DNA from: Termitomyces sp. T153
Lineage: Eukaryota; Basidiomycota; Agaricomycetes; Agaricales; Lyophyllaceae
Assembly (NCBI GenBank): GCA_018296165.2
Contig: JACKQL020000144.1
Coordinates: 35,285-99,284 of the forward strand
Length of the DNA stretch: 64,000 nt
Direction of reading: 5' to 3'
In this document: positions 1 to 11,649 of the stretch, in pieces
How positions within the stretch are numbered: position 1 is the first letter of the stretch
How the letters are laid out: each line of letters starts with the position of its first letter
Translations under genes and position numbers: made by a program
Notes under the pieces: generated by a model
What the model saw: the letters and a program-made list of their open reading frames with translations, nothing else
Told to the model about the DNA's origin: nothing
Databases searched by the model: none

Positions 1-937
1 AAGATCACAAGTGCTGGTGGAGGTGCCTATGTATTGGGATATCTGAGGCCAACAATAGTTCCAGAACACCAGCTCCAGCATCTTCCATCTACCAGGATGC
101 CCACCTATATGGGAGTCATGATGTTGCTCTATAATGTGTCAATGGAGTTCTGGAATGGTAGGCACATAGATGCATTCTTGGAAGCTTAGAAGCCCATCCT
201 AAAGACCCCATTCATCTACATGCACTTACTCAACTCCACTAGCTCATTGGGCTCAAAGGACCTGAGCAGCCTTGGCAACCACATTCTCCTGCACTCTCCC
301 AATTCCCTCATCAACTGTCCTTGAGGATGTTTGCCTCATCCCCTTCCTCTCCCTTCCTTTTTCCCTTCATGCACACTGATTTTCCATTCTCATGCTTTGC
401 AGGTGCAGTTGGCCTCACCCTTCTACTTCCCTACTCTCCTTCCCATCCACAGGCACCATCATAAATGCAAGAAATGCTTCTCTTCAATGGCAACTTTGGC
501 CCTGGGTATGTCATTCACCTGACCATGCCACCCTGAGGATGCATGTGCTGGCAGCTTGGCACATATGTTCCAGTATCCCCACTTGAGCTTGGACTCTGCA
601 TCTGGAGCAGCTGGTGTAGGTAGGACAATAGTTCAGCAAATCACAAGCATCTTGAGCCACATACCCCTTTTGCTTCCCTCTTGAAGTTCAACTCAGGTTC
701 AGAAATAGTATGTGGCATGAGTGTGATTGTGAAAGAAGGTGAGGTGCTTGGGGTAGTGAAGGGTGGTATCTTGTCAGTGAATTGTCATCTTGAGGAGGTG
801 GGTGTGAATGGTGAGCATGATGGCTGGGATGAGTGAGAGTGGTGGGGTGGGTAAAACAGGAGTGCTGAGAGTACTTAGGGTGCATATGTTGAAGTAGCTG
901 GGATGTTTGCATGTGACACATCCTTTAAATACTAATA
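1..937. other. Unassigned CpG-free repeat-like DNA
   Basis: I recognise no gene here. Short open frames exist on both strands but none resembles a known domain. The stretch contains no CG dinucleotide that I can see, which matches the decayed transposon DNA that follows. A pyrimidine-rich tract lies around 340-370. Confidence 0.5.
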
Positions 938-1766
938 CAGTGGCTCAAAAAACTGTCCCAATGCTTTATACTTTGTGAAAAATTACATTTGCATGAAGGA
1001 TTGGAAGTATTTAAAATTCTGATTAAATGATGTAAAATACTATGGCATCATCACTACAAATTGCATTTGAGTCTATGTAATTCAGATCAAAACTGATGGA
1101 GTAAGGGCCATTTTAAAATACTCACTCATTGGGACAGTTTTTTGAGCATTTCTAATTTTGCAGGTTTATCCCTATTTTAGCCCAAAATAAAGAGTAAGTT
1201 GCATGTGGGAATACCAAAAAAAGTCATTTGACCATCTTTGGTTATATTTGAGTGTGGTTCAAGTTGGTTGAACCACATCTTGACCTTCAATCACCATCAT
1301 AAAAGCTACTTCTCCTGTACAATGCACTACTGTTGCTTCTCTCCTTGCTCAAGGGTATTCTCTGTGTCAGATTGGGGCTAAAACTGGTCTAGGGAAGTCT
1401 ACTATTGGGAGGATTAGTAGAGAGTTGGAGGTGGACAAGGAAAACCATCCTGGAGGCCATCCAGCTAAGCTTACTCCATGTGATACACAGGCTATTGTTT
1501 GACAAATATCAACTGGGAGACTTGATACAGCTGTTCAGGCTACTAATTTTATTAGCAACATCATTTTCAACCCTGTCTCTCCTCAGACTGTCCAGAATGT
1601 GCTGAAGTAGAAGGGGTATTAGTCTGCTACAAAGAAGAAAGTTCCTATGCTCAAAGCTAGACATTGGCAACTACAACTTGAACAAGCTCAAGAGCTTCAG
1701 AAATGGATTGTGGAGGACTGGAAAAGAGTGTTGTGGACAGATGATACAAAGATTAACAGTATTTAA
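938..1766 (+). mobile_element. Tc1/mariner transposon, 5' part, decayed
   Basis: The left end reads TA then CAGTGGCTC, typical of Tc1 elements inserted at TA. A perfect 21-bp inverted repeat pair lies at 943-963 and 1127-1147. From about 1,323 a transposase frame is readable: a helix-turn-helix segment (GKSTIGRISREL), a linker (KLTPCDTQAIV), then NPVSPQTVQNVLK and the start of the DDE catalytic core (VEDWKRVLWTDDTKIN, first Asp). At least three in-frame stops break it, one a TGA where relatives have Arg. The copy ends at about 1,766, where Copia LTR-like sequence starts, so the rest of the DDE domain and the right end are missing. It cannot encode active transposase. Confidence 0.82.
943..1147. 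repeat. Inverted repeat pair of the Tc1 left end
   Basis: The 21 bases at 943-963 are the exact reverse complement of 1127-1147. Two copies of the terminal motif about 180 bp apart at one end resemble the IR/DR ends of many Tc1 elements, where each end carries two transposase sites. Alternatively these are the two termini of a short non-autonomous derivative. Confidence 0.75.
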
Positions 1767-2042
1767 TAAAGTACTTGGTTGGTGTAGTTAATGACTGAAT
1801 TGCATGTATGTACCTATTAGATAAAGTACTATGTACTGTCAGTTACTATCTGTAAGCATAAGCTGTAGGACATACTTCAGTTGGTGTAGTCAACAACTGA
1901 GGTTTGTCCTGGCTTTTGGCTTCTGATTATATCCATCCTCCTGTATGGCTTTTCCCCCCTTTTCCTGATCCCTCCTTCCTGTTCCTCTATGTCACATGCT
2001 TTTGTGTGCCTCCCATCAAGTCCTTATAATCCCTCTCCAATG
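1767..2042 (-). repeat. Probable 3' LTR of Copia element F
   Basis: This stretch sits directly beyond the RNase H end of the Copia element that lies on the minus strand. Its inner edge abuts a purine tract on the minus strand (2043-2056, GTCTGGGGGAGCA), as expected for a polypurine tract next to a 3' LTR. The outer limit is uncertain and I found no partner LTR on the other side. Confidence 0.45.
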
Positions 2043-2065
2043 CTCCCCCAGACTTGCTGGATCCT

Positions 2066-3766
2066 CTACACATTGCAGAGCCTCATTGCAAGGCATATTT
2101 TGTGGTGTTGTGGGTAGGGCAGTGGTTTGGTAAAAATGTCAGCTAAGTTCTCTGTGCTTGGAATGTATTGAATCTCAGTTCTCCCCTCCTCAACTGCATG
2201 CCAAATGTAGTGATGCTGCACATCAATATGTTTCATGCAATTGTGATTGCATTTGTTTTCAGCTATTGCTATTGACCTGTTATTGTCACTCTGGAGGCTT
2301 GCTGAGTAAGTAACTGGCAGTCCAACTTTGGCTAGTGCTGAATACATCCACTGTATTTGTTCTCCAGCCCACCCTCATGTGATGTACTCTGCTTTAGGGG
2401 TAGAGGTCAAGACTGTGTCTTGATACTTCGCCCCCCAGCATGTTGGTCCTCCTGCCTGCATATATACTCCTCCAGAAATAGACTTCCTTGCATTGATATC
2501 TGATGCAAAGTCCATGTTATAGAAACCCATTGGAGTGTAGTCAGTATTTCCAGGGCCTCCATATCTCAACCTGTAGTGGAGGGTTGCCTTAATGTACCTC
2601 ATTATGTGTAGGAGTGCCAGCCAGTGGGCTTTGCCTGAGTTTCCCATAAACCAACTCAGCAAGGTGATCGTGTAGGCTATGTCTGGGCATGTCCCAATCT
2701 GTGTGTACATTAGCAAGCCCAGTGCTTCCTGGCAGGGCTTGTCTGCCATATACAAATGGTCTTCCTTGGTAGATGGTGACTGGTTTCTGCTGAGAACTAA
2801 TCCAGGAGGGAGTGGTGTGTACTTTGGCTTGCAATCTGCCATTCCATACTTTTCTAGTGTTTGCTTGAGGTATTCTTTTTGGTCAAGCATGACAAGTTTC
2901 TGAGTTCTGTTGCATATTACTTGGATTTCCAAAACAACCTTCAGTTTCCTCAAATCCTTGATTTCAAACTTTTTGCCCAACTCTCTCCATGCTCTCTCTG
3001 CTTCTTCCTTTGACAATGACATCTCTGAGGTATCATCAGTGTATGTGCCTGCTACAGCCTTTTCACTGTCCCTCACCCTCACTGACTGATCTGCCTCTGA
3101 TCTTCTGTAGCCTAGTCTCTTCATGTCATTGTCAAGAGTGTGCCACCAGTTTCTTGCTGCATCCATGGTTCCATATAGTGCCTTGTCCACTAGTGAAACC
3201 AACTCCTTCTCACTGTCTTCTCCATATACCTCTCCAACAGCACCACTAGCCTCATTACTCCCCCAGACCTGTCTACCCTCACTGATGTCCACATGATAAA
3301 CCTTGCTTGGTGTCACTGCATATCCCTCTGGCTGCTCCATGAGAACTGGTACCTGAGTCAGTGCATTCAAGTAGGCACTAGTAAAGTCAACTTGCCAGAG
3401 TTCATAGTCCAGTACTGCTCCAACAGCAAGGTTGATGTGTAATGACTTGTACTTCACCATGGAGGCATAAGTAGCAAATTAATCAACACCAGGGATCTGA
3501 GAGAAGCCCTTTGCCATGAGTCTGGCCTTCTGCCCAACAACCTCCCCATTAACACCATATTTCAGTGCAAAGAGCTACCAATTCTTCATGGTGTGAGCAC
3601 CTGCTGACCAGGGCACCAACCACCACACTTTACACTCATGGACCTGCTCCATCTCATAGTCCATTGCCTCCTTCCACAGATCTGGGCATTTCATTGCCTC
3701 TGAGTATGGCTTAGGAACCCACAGGTACTCATTTACATCTGTTAAAGTGGCCAGGGCACTGGGCAT
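2066..3766 (-). pseudogene. Copia reverse transcriptase and RNase H
   Basis: The reading frame at 3460-2375 carries the Copia RT start (LWQVDFTSAYLNA), the palm region with Y-T-D-D in place of Y-V-D-D (GTYTDDTSEM), and the connection to RNase H. The frame at 2347-2066 carries the Copia RNase H end: DNNRSIAIAENK, then KHIDVQHHYI, then ADIFTKPL. The block at 3766-3575 is the RT leader (CPDLWKEAMDYEMEQ). Frame changes near 2,360 and 3,500 interrupt the product. It would copy element RNA into cDNA if intact. Confidence 0.87.
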
Positions 3767-3982
3767 TATAGCAGTGTTGCTATCATCAAGATTGGTGAGG
3801 TCAGACAGGTTGGACAGGTCCCTAGCAGGTGGGGTTACAGGTGGAGCATTTCTTATGGCTATATGTGATGACCTATGAGGCTGATCAGGACCACCAGCAG
3901 ACTTGGCATTGTAGTGACTTCAGGCAGCAATACATTCATAGCAACCTGGTCCTTGACAGGCAAGCCATGCTCCCCAGAGTTG

Positions 3983-4878
3983 TCAGGAATGTCCATCACA
4001 CAACTGAAAAATGCAACTCATCAAGCACTCCAGTAGTTTGTAGTCACCCTTTCCATAACAACCCACTAACACACCCTTCACAGACCACATATCAAGCTTG
4101 CTTCCCCCATCTTCCTTAGGAGTTTTTGCATAGGCCACACAACCAAAAAGGCAAAGGTAAGAAACATCTGGCTTAGAACCCATGTGGATCTCAAGAGACA
4201 TCCTTTCAGGGTGCCACAAGCTAGGAGCAAGGTCCAGAACATGGCCAGCAGTCAAGGTTGCCTTCTCTTAATAGTGCACAGGCAATTGTGAGTCACTCAG
4301 CCATGCTCTGGGCAAGGTTCATGATTGTGTGGTTTCTGTGCTCTGCTGCACCATTTGCCAATGATGAGTGAGGCACAGTGGTCTCATGACATATATCACA
4401 TTTCAAGCAGTATGCTTTTCAGAGCTCATTTACAAACTCCCTGCTGCCATTGGTCCTAATGCACTTGACCCTTAGGCCATACTGGGTTTCCACATGGGCA
4501 TCAGGCATCAAAAGACACCAGGCATTCTGAGACAGCCTCCTTGGTCTTGTGGGAGAGGTACCATGCATTGCAGTCAGCACCAGCATGGTCAGTAGCAACT
4601 ATTACAAGAATCTTGCCATTTGTAGTCCAGACCCTTGCAGGACCCCAGAGGTCAAAAGCAACATGCTCATATGGCTGCAGCTCTGGTAAGACCTCAGTGT
4701 TGAATGGGCACCTAGCTTGCTTGCCCATAATACAGTCTTTGCACTTCCCAGCAGAGGACAGCTTTGTCATGGAGAGCCCATCCACAACATCATGCTGAAC
4801 TATGCTGCAGATTGTACTTTTGCCAACATGCCCTAGGCAGTGATGCCATGTTTCAAGGTTAACAGGATGGTGCAACAA
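3983..4878 (-). pseudogene. Copia integrase
   Basis: The 4878-4501 frame has the pre-integrase zinc-binding block (His residues in TWHHCLGHVG, then CKDC), followed by the first catalytic Asp region (HVAFDLWGP) and a second Asp (VIVATDHAG). The 4255-3983 frame continues with the Copia integrase C-terminal signature around LFGCVAYA. The piece between is broken. The fold would insert element cDNA into the genome. Confidence 0.85.
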
Positions 4879-5148
4879 TCATGCAGCAAGGGCAGAGGGA
4901 GGTGCTAGTGTAAACTCCACTACAAACATAGTCCCAGACATGGGACAGCACATGAATGGCCTACCATCAGCCATCTGGAGTATAGCACCTGCACCATTGA
5001 TGCTCAGCTTCACCCCCTTGCATACAAGGGAGCCAATTTACATGAGGTTGTGGTCCAAGTCTGGTGCATACAGGGCATCCTCAAAAACTAGCTCAATGGC
5101 CTCATACTCATGCCTGACCCACTTTTGGACTCTGCCATACCCAAAAAT

Positions 5149-5412
5149 TCAGAAAGTGCCCTTTGCCATGATACCCATCCTGGCAGAAGCCTCTGGCTCA
5201 TAATATGTCTTGAAAGCATCCTGATCAGTGAAGAAATGCCTACTGGCACCAGAGTCCATGTAGATAACCCAATGATTATGATCAGTGGCATGTGTCAGAG
5301 CAGCAAAAGCCAGGCACCAAGGACTGCTAGCATTGTTAGCCAATGTCACCATGAAGTTTGCCTGTGAATTAGATGCTACAGGCATGGCACTGCTGCTCAC
5401 ACTCAGGGGCAA
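5149..5412 (-). pseudogene. Copia aspartic protease
   Basis: The frame contains WVIYMDSGASRHFF, the D-S-G active site typical of Copia protease, embedded between gag and integrase as expected. The reading frame breaks on both sides. Confidence 0.82.
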
Positions 5413-5574
5413 TGGCTAAACAGCCATGGTGCTACCACCCCAATCTTTTTTACACCAGTCAGAGTATTGACCCTCAAGGCCACCTCCTTTATGGAGACAC
5501 TTATCAGCAGTATGCCCAGTGTGTCTGCAATTCAGATTCAAGCAGGTGATGTTTGTCTTCCCCTGATGGCTAAT

Positions 5575-5889
5575 TTAGGTGGCCAGAGCTTGGGCTGACT
5601 TTGCAAGAGCAACAGCCAATGCACCATAGAGAAGTAGTGCATGTGTTGTGAGCCTAATAATCACCTCAGCAGATGTTCCCTCATGCAACAGAGAACCAGT
5701 CACAGCAGCCCACAACATAGGCATGGACTTGATGAGATATGCTTGGAAATGTCTATTGTCAATGCCAGCTTCTTGGTTATTTGCCCTGGCCCATGCAGTG
5801 TGCATGGCTTTTAAATGCACTTCAATATTTGTGCCATTGGAGTATCTAAGGGAGGACAATTCCTCTGGAGAGTGAATACACTCTGGCAT
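5575..5889 (-). pseudogene. Copia gag fragment
   Basis: The translated segment resembles the C-terminal half of the UBN2-type Copia gag (EELSSLRYSNGTNIEVHL and LIKSMPMLWAAV). A CCHC-like stretch follows at 5,470-5,540 but is disrupted. The N-terminal part of gag is absent. Confidence 0.65.
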
Positions 5890-5895
5890 TTGCTA

Positions 5896-6232
5896 TTCCA
5901 GTCCCAGGGGGTGTTCTTCTAGGTGAGTTGGTTGAGGGATTCATGATTCCAGAGTAGTTGTCAATAAGCTGGTGATAGAAAGCATATTCATGATACTCTA
6001 GAGGGACTACTTCATGCAGAATTTGTTCCTCTATTTTTGGTTCTGGCAGAGTGGTCCCTGCACATAGGTGTTTCTTTGGTAAGGCTAGGATTTGGAGTTG
6101 ATGAGCAGGAGTGCCATCTTGTGAGATGCATGTGAAAGGGATGGCACCAATGATTTTGATGTTGAGGGCTTCCAGATTGATGTGGTAGAGTGTAGGAGTT
6201 GTGATGGCAGGGTCTGGGTTGTCCAAGGACAT
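5896..6232 (-). pseudogene. Gypsy-type pre-RT polyprotein fragment
   Basis: The minus-strand frame starting at 6232 has the sequence type that precedes RT in fungal Ty3/Gypsy polyproteins (KIIGAIPFTCISQDGT, then VVPLEYHEYA). It begins only about 45 bp inside the neighbouring LTR, so most of gag and protease has been deleted. The assignment rests on a weak pattern. Confidence 0.42.
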
Positions 6233-6277
6233 TAGTTGGGGTACCTTGGCCTTTATACTGGTTCTAGGGGATGTTGG

Positions 6278-7378
6278 TGTCAGGTTCCACTGACCACAGG
6301 GGCTCAGCTTAGCTGGGCAAGTCTTTACTGGGCAGACATGATGTTCTGCACTTATAACCTAGCATCCTGGAGAGGTCTGTACTTCAGATACTTGTGAGGA
6401 TAAGCTAGAGGGCACAGTTTGAGCAAGTCTGAGGTGGTCCAGAGAAGTCTAAGACAAGGTACAAAGAAGGCTGGGCTAGAGGGAAGACTCAGGTATAAGT
6501 CAGGAGGCAAATAGTGGAGGTGATACAAGTGATGAGAGCAGGGCCAGAGATTGATGAGTGATTAGTTGATGTTGATGGGTTTTGGGGCCAAGTATAGAGC
6601 AAAGTCCAGAGTTAATCATGAATGTTTGAGGGTTGTAACATATGCCCAGAGTTCATAATGGCATTAGAGTTGAAAGAAACTTAGGCAATGATAAAGGAAA
6701 CTGAGGTAGACAAGGCAAGACAGAGTCAGGATGAGACAGAGAGAAACATGAGATAGATTGATAGAGAAATACAAGATAAGAGATGGAAGTAGAGAGAAGA
6801 CTGGAAAATGTAACAGAAATAAATGTAACAAGAAACAGTAACCACAGGTAATCAAGTAAAGCAATATCAAGACTAGAGTAATGGATACTACTCTATGACT
6901 TATATACTGACTATGGAACCCTTCCAGGGGGAGTTTGTCTGATGGTGGAGCTTGTCAGAGCTGTACAGAGTCAACAGGTGTTGGTTCTGATTAGTGAGTG
7001 GGCCATGGTGATGTTTTGATGGGAACTGATGGGAATATGGGCCACCTCATAGTCATTGGGAAGTTCTGGAGTGGTTAAGTAGGTCAGGAAGGCAAGTCAG
7101 CAATGTGTGCTGGGGTCAGGGGAGATGTCAGAGGGGCCCAGGGGCTTGGAAAGAGGAGGAAAAGTGACAGGGCCTGTGGAGGATGCATTGGGGTTTGCCA
7201 GGGGGCCATCAGAGTCTGCTAAGGATAGGTTGGAATTAGCTGGGGCAGGCACTGTGGGTCCACAAAGATTGGGGCAGGTTGAGAGGGTGTTGGCAGGTAT
7301 TTCAGGGAGGTCTGGGGCTGCTGGGAAGAGATCTGAGGTCTGGGAACAGGTTGAGTCCATCTTCCTGTGATCCTGCCA
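6278..7378 (-). repeat. LTR of the TGTCAGGTTC family (copy 1)
   Basis: It starts TGTCAGGTTCCACTGACC and ends at TGCCA, about 1.1 kb. The same family bounds elements A and B and lies next to Copia E. A TATATAAG promoter motif occurs on the minus strand within the block ctatgacttatatactgac near 6,895-6,915. A minus-strand purine tract (TCTAGGGGGAGT) lies just right of the LTR, so it is probably the 3' LTR of an element whose body has been lost. Flanking 5-mers do not match. Confidence 0.7.
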
Positions 7379-7708
7379 CTGGTCAAACTCCCCCTAGAGA
7401 TACTCATGCTTGGCCCACACATCCACATAGTTGTTGTCAGAAGGGGGGTGGGGTTGGCAAGGGTGAGGATGACAGAGGTGCCACAGAAGACATGGAAAGA
7501 AGTGAGGAAACACCAGAGTATGTCCTACCTCCTTTTAATTTCCCAGGAGGAGCTTCTTAATAAACAATGATCCTGCTTTGACTTCATTCCCCATGCCACT
7601 GCTGCTCACTGCAGTTTGATCAATATTGCTCTGACTTTGATTCCCATGCCCCTGCTGATCCTCAACTCATGCCCTGCATCTCAAAGGTCTCAACAACTGA
7701 AGGGAGAG
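7379..7708. other. Residual internal sequence of an LTR element
   Basis: After the purine tract the sequence is unassigned, but 7,560-7,690 is similar in reverse orientation to 9,797-9,905 inside element A (ctttgattcccatgcc and its complement). It is therefore an inverted scrap of the same element family. Confidence 0.5.
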
Positions 7709-8619
7709 TGATGTAATAAACATCTATTAAGGCTGAAAACTGTATGCCTTCTGGTAAAACAAGTTCCAGCAACATGATCTCCTTAAAATACACTAGAAGA
7801 AATACAAAACAGAATAGGACAAGGACTATACTAGACTATATACTCAATAATAGTCCAATCACTGTAATGGGAGGGGAAGCATGGGACTGGCAAAAGCATT
7901 TGAGTGGCATCAATTCTGGCAAGATCTAGATCTGATTCAAGAATAACCAGATTGGAATGTTGACTAAAAGGGGGGATGAATGGGAATGAATGGAATGGAA
8001 GAATATGAAGAGGAATGGAAGAATATAAGTGGAAATGAATGGAATGGAAGAATATGAATAGGAATGGAAGAACATGAATAGGAATGGATGAACATGAATA
8101 TAAATGGAAGAATATGAATGGGAGGAAAGATGAATGAAGGAATATGAAGGGGAGGTTAACTATGAATCAAAGAAATACAAAGGAGAAAGAGATAAATGGG
8201 GAAAACAGAAGCTAAGAATGAAAAAGAGGAATGATGGCCCAAGGAACTAGCCTGTGGCACTGAAACAGGCATCCAAAAGGGAGAATTAGTATAACAGTTC
8301 TGAATGAGGGGCTGGAGAGTATGGAACCAAAAGTCACATGTAGGGGGTGGTCTGTGCACTGTAGAAAGAGGTATAAATAGCCCAAGTAGAGTAGCAAATA
8401 GACAGGCAATTAATAGGCAAAGGCTCAGTAGTTCCCAGGGATTGAATCACTTAGGCTGGAGTTTGTTGAAACACCTCTACATTCAGAATAGTAATATTTT
8501 GGAAGTAAACAACCTCAACCTCAAATATTTCTCAAGACATCAGTGTGGAATTGGAGTGGATTCCCTAAGTCTTCAAAAAAGCCTCAGAACTATTAGTATT
8601 ACTCTAACCAAGTACTACA
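7709..8619 (+). repeat. Second-family LTR (LTR2), copy 1
   Basis: The block runs from TGATGTAATAAACATC to AAGTACTACA (TG...CA ends). An inverted copy lies at 22,587-23,541. It contains a GGAAT-type simple repeat and a TATA-like motif (gtataaatagcc, near 8,369). Element A is inserted 25 bp beyond its right end. Confidence 0.65.
7974..8150 (+). repeat. GGAAT-type minisatellite inside LTR2
   Basis: Imperfect repeats of ggaatgaatggaatggaaga alternate with aatatgaa. The inverted LTR2 copy carries the complementary array (cattccattcattccc) at about 23,030-23,230, so the array is a built-in part of this LTR. Confidence 0.8.
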
Positions 8620-8644
8620 GTGTTGTGTTCTCTTCTTTCAGTGC

Positions 8645-9768
8645 TATCAGGTTCCACTGACCATGGGGGCTCAGCTGCACTGGGCAAATCCTTACTAGGC
8701 AGACATGATTCTCTGCACTAATAACTGGGGCACTTGGAGAAGTTATAAATGTGGGGAACTTGCAAGGATAAGTGATGGGAAGTGATCCAAGCAAGTCTGG
8801 GGTGGTCCGGAAGAGTGTAGGACAAGTTGTGGGGAAAGGGACAAGCTTGGCAGGGTGTCAGGTACAAGTCCATAAGCAAGTATTGTAGGTGCAGAGGAAG
8901 CAGAGGCTACACAAGTGATGGGAGCAGAGCTGGAGCTTGATGGGGGATTAATGGAAGTTGATGGAGTTTAGGGCTGAGCAGGTAGCAAGGTCTGGAGTTG
9001 GTTTAAAGAATGTTTGAGGTTTGCAATTGTAAGTGTGAATTCATAAAAGCATTAAAAAGGACTTGAGCATGAGGAGGAAAACAGATCAAATGAGACAAGA
9101 TGGAGCTGAACAGAGTGAGATGGAGTCAAGATGAGATTGAGACAAGAACAAAAATAGATTCAGGTGGAGATACAAAATGATAACAAGGACAATAATGGAA
9201 TGGAGATGAGACAAGACTGGGAGACTGAGAGTCAAGGAAATGTAACATGGGACATAGAACACAAGAGAGAAACAATCAGACCATAGGTAATGTTAAGCAA
9301 TATTAAGACTAGAGTACAAGGAGCTACTCTATGACTTATATACTGGCTACTAGAGTGCTCTGGGGGACAGTGGGTGTGGCAGTGGGGCTTGGCAGAGCTC
9401 AGCAGAGTCAACAGGTGTCAGTTGTGATCAGAGGGTGGGCTGTGTTGATATCTTAGCCATCCCAAAGTTGTCATGATACTCCAGAGTAGGTTGGGGGGAA
9501 CTAGAGTGATGAGTTAATAATGTGTGATGGAGTCAGGAACAGTGGGGGATGGTTCCAGGGGAGCCAGGGGAAGTGTTGGTGGCTGCAGAGAAGTTGTTGG
9601 AGTTGGCCAGGAAGCCATCAAAGTTAGCTGGAGAAGCACTGGAATTAGCCAAAGTAGGTGCAGAGTATAGACAATGGTTTGGGGAAGTTGACAGAGTGTG
9701 GGGGGAGGCTCTGGGGGAGTGGGCAGGTTGGGAACAATGTGCAGGGGTCCAGGGAGTGGGTTGTGACA
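8645..9768 (-). repeat. 3' LTR of element A
   Basis: It begins TATCAGGTTCC (the family consensus is TGTCAGG, second base changed) and ends GTGACA. The TATATAAG promoter motif on the minus strand is at 9335-9342. A purine tract on the minus strand (9769-9781) abuts the inner edge. Confidence 0.85.
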
Positions 9769-9990
9769 TCACCCCCCCTTCAGTGTCAAGACCCTTGATA
9801 TATGGGGCTCAGGTTGGAGATCAATGGGGCATGGGAATCAAAGCCAAGCAATATTAATCAAACTGCAGTAAGCAGTAGCAGTGTGGGAGATGAAGTCAAA
9901 GCATGGCCACCATTTGTCAGGGGGCTCTTCCCAAGTCATTAAAAGATTCAGATGCACTCCAAGATTCCAAAAAAAAAAAAAAATTTCATC

Positions 9991-11640
9991 ATGTCCTCTT
10001 TAGCTTATTTGTCTGGCTCCTCTGCCCCTCTATTCTCTGACAACAATTGTGTGAGTGAGCTGACAGAGTATGACAGCAAGCAGGAAGAATTTGAGTCTTG
10101 GCATTGGATTGGCACCATATACTATAGTTATGAGTCCCTTACTCCTGCTTTCCTAAAGAGGCTGAAAGTATGGCAGAATTGTCTGTGGCAGTAGTGGGTT
10201 CATCTGGCGGCTCCACTTATGAGAGGGGCTCAGAGTGGGTTAGTTGAGCCTGTCCTGTAAGACCAAGTTTGGCAGTAGGGAATGTTAAGGGGGTTCCAGA
10301 GTTATAGAGGGTCTTGCAGGCAGAGGTGACAGTGGAGGTATTTGCAAGGGCATTGGGGTGGGCATGGAGTCCCCCAATGTTGGAGTGGTGTCAAAATGAG
10401 GCCCTGGTAAGTTTTCTAGGTCTTTCCCTGTGTGTTTGCTGACTAGCTGTTCCAGTGTACCCTCTGTGCTTAGCAGGGCAAACTTTATGAGTTCAACAAG
10501 CCCTCTATGGGCTCTTGTCATGATACATCAGTTTGCCTTCTATGCTGTGTAAGGCATGAGAAGTGCTTGATCTTGCTGGACTGGCAGGCAGCCTGTATTG
10601 CTATGGAGCAAAGGTGGGAGGAGGGGTGGGTGCAAGGTCAGCTGAGTGAGGCATGGAAGGCAAGGACATTAGGGCAGGGTTGGGTCTGGAGGGAGGAGGG
10701 AGCATAAGGCAGCCAGTGGAGAAGATGGGACCCCTGTGGGGTGGAAGAAGGGAGGGGGCACTAGTGGCGGAGGACAAAGGAAAGTGGAGAGCCTCCCTGC
10801 TGCCAGAGGCAGGGCCCAGCAAGAGGCTGTGGGGTCAGGCAGTGATGGTGGGTCCTCTAGGGCCTCATATCTACTCTCCCCATTCAGGTATGCCATTAAA
10901 GCAGCCATCAAGCTCCCCAAAACCTGTGCTCTCAATTACCAAGGTCTTCCTTTGTCAGCAGGTGGAAGCTCTGTCAATAGCATTAGTGGCATGGGAGGGT
11001 GAACTCTGCAAGGTAGGGGAGAATTGTGACATGGTGTGGAGGAAGAGGAATGTAGCATGGCAGGACTATGACATGGTGGTGCAGACTGCCATGGTGAGGT
11101 CATTGGAAGTATGGAGTCTGTGAGAGTGCCTGTCTCAGTCAGAGGCATAGTCTGCAGGGGAGGCAGAAGGGCAGCAGGTATTGTCAGAAGAGAGTGCACT
11201 GCAGGCAGAGATGGAGGCTGCAAGGCAGAAGAAGGAGTGGCTGGTCAGTGAGGTGGCCTTGGGGCAGGCGGGCATTCTGCATAAGTGTCCTTATCATTTT
11301 ACAATTCTTACTAACAAGTTTTGGGGCAGGTTATGTGTGGGAGCACTGAGTCCTTTTGGATGGGGCTTCTGCCACATTTGCATCAATCCAGAATGGGCTG
11401 GTGCAGATGCCTGTGAACTGACCTCTGGAGTTAGAGCAGGGAGTGGAAGGATGGAGAGGTTGTTGGCAGGGCATCAGTAGCAAAATGCAGTGGCCCCAGG
11501 GTCATGGTGGAAGGTGGCAGTGGATGCAGGGGAGGTGTTACCAGGGCTTGCAGAGGTCCTGGCAGTGGTCCAAGTGCAGATGGAGGTGGATTTGGGGATT
11601 GGGGAAGGAGGGAGTAAAGGAGCTCTAGAGGAGGAGAGAG
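9991..11640 (+). pseudogene. Antisense Cys-rich/coiled-coil gene of element A
   Basis: The gene starts 223 bp from the inner LTR edge with MSSLAYLSGSSAPLFSD and ESWHWIGTIYY, matching the gene of element B. It continues with the Cys cluster CTLCA, then SCHDTSVCLLCCVRHEKC (around 10,459-10,580), in which one Cys present in B has become Tyr. A segment with heptad-like spacing follows (KRNVAWQDYDMVVQTA), then a splice signal at 11285-11329 with a perfect TACTAAC branch site, then the C-terminal block (MERLLAGHQ, GSWWKVAVDAGE). Several in-frame stops disable it. The function is unknown; the Cys pattern suggests zinc binding and the rest a coiled coil. Similar proteins recur in Agaricomycetes as hypotheticals, as I recall. 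Confidence 0.72.
11285..11329 (+). other. Probable intron in the antisense gene of element A
   Basis: The segment starts GTGTCC, contains TTACTAAC about 20 bases before the end, and ends CAG. Element B has an intron-like segment at the matching position (43440-43488). Confidence 0.7.
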
Positions 11641-11649
11641 TGTGAGAGG

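Larger units (their letters stand above)
2043..5895 (-). mobile_element. Copia (Ty1) retrotransposon F, internal region
   Basis: Read on the minus strand, the domains occur in Copia order: gag, aspartic protease, integrase, reverse transcriptase, RNase H. All are broken by frameshifts and stops. The 5' end is lost at about 5,895, where a Gypsy-like scrap begins. The DNA is almost free of CpG, so the copy is old. Confidence 0.88.

Noticed and set aside
9962..9975. A-rich run as a possible poly(A) tail of a LINE or processed copy
   Set aside because: It lies inside element A just before the start of the antisense gene, and no LINE-type coding or target duplication accompanies it.
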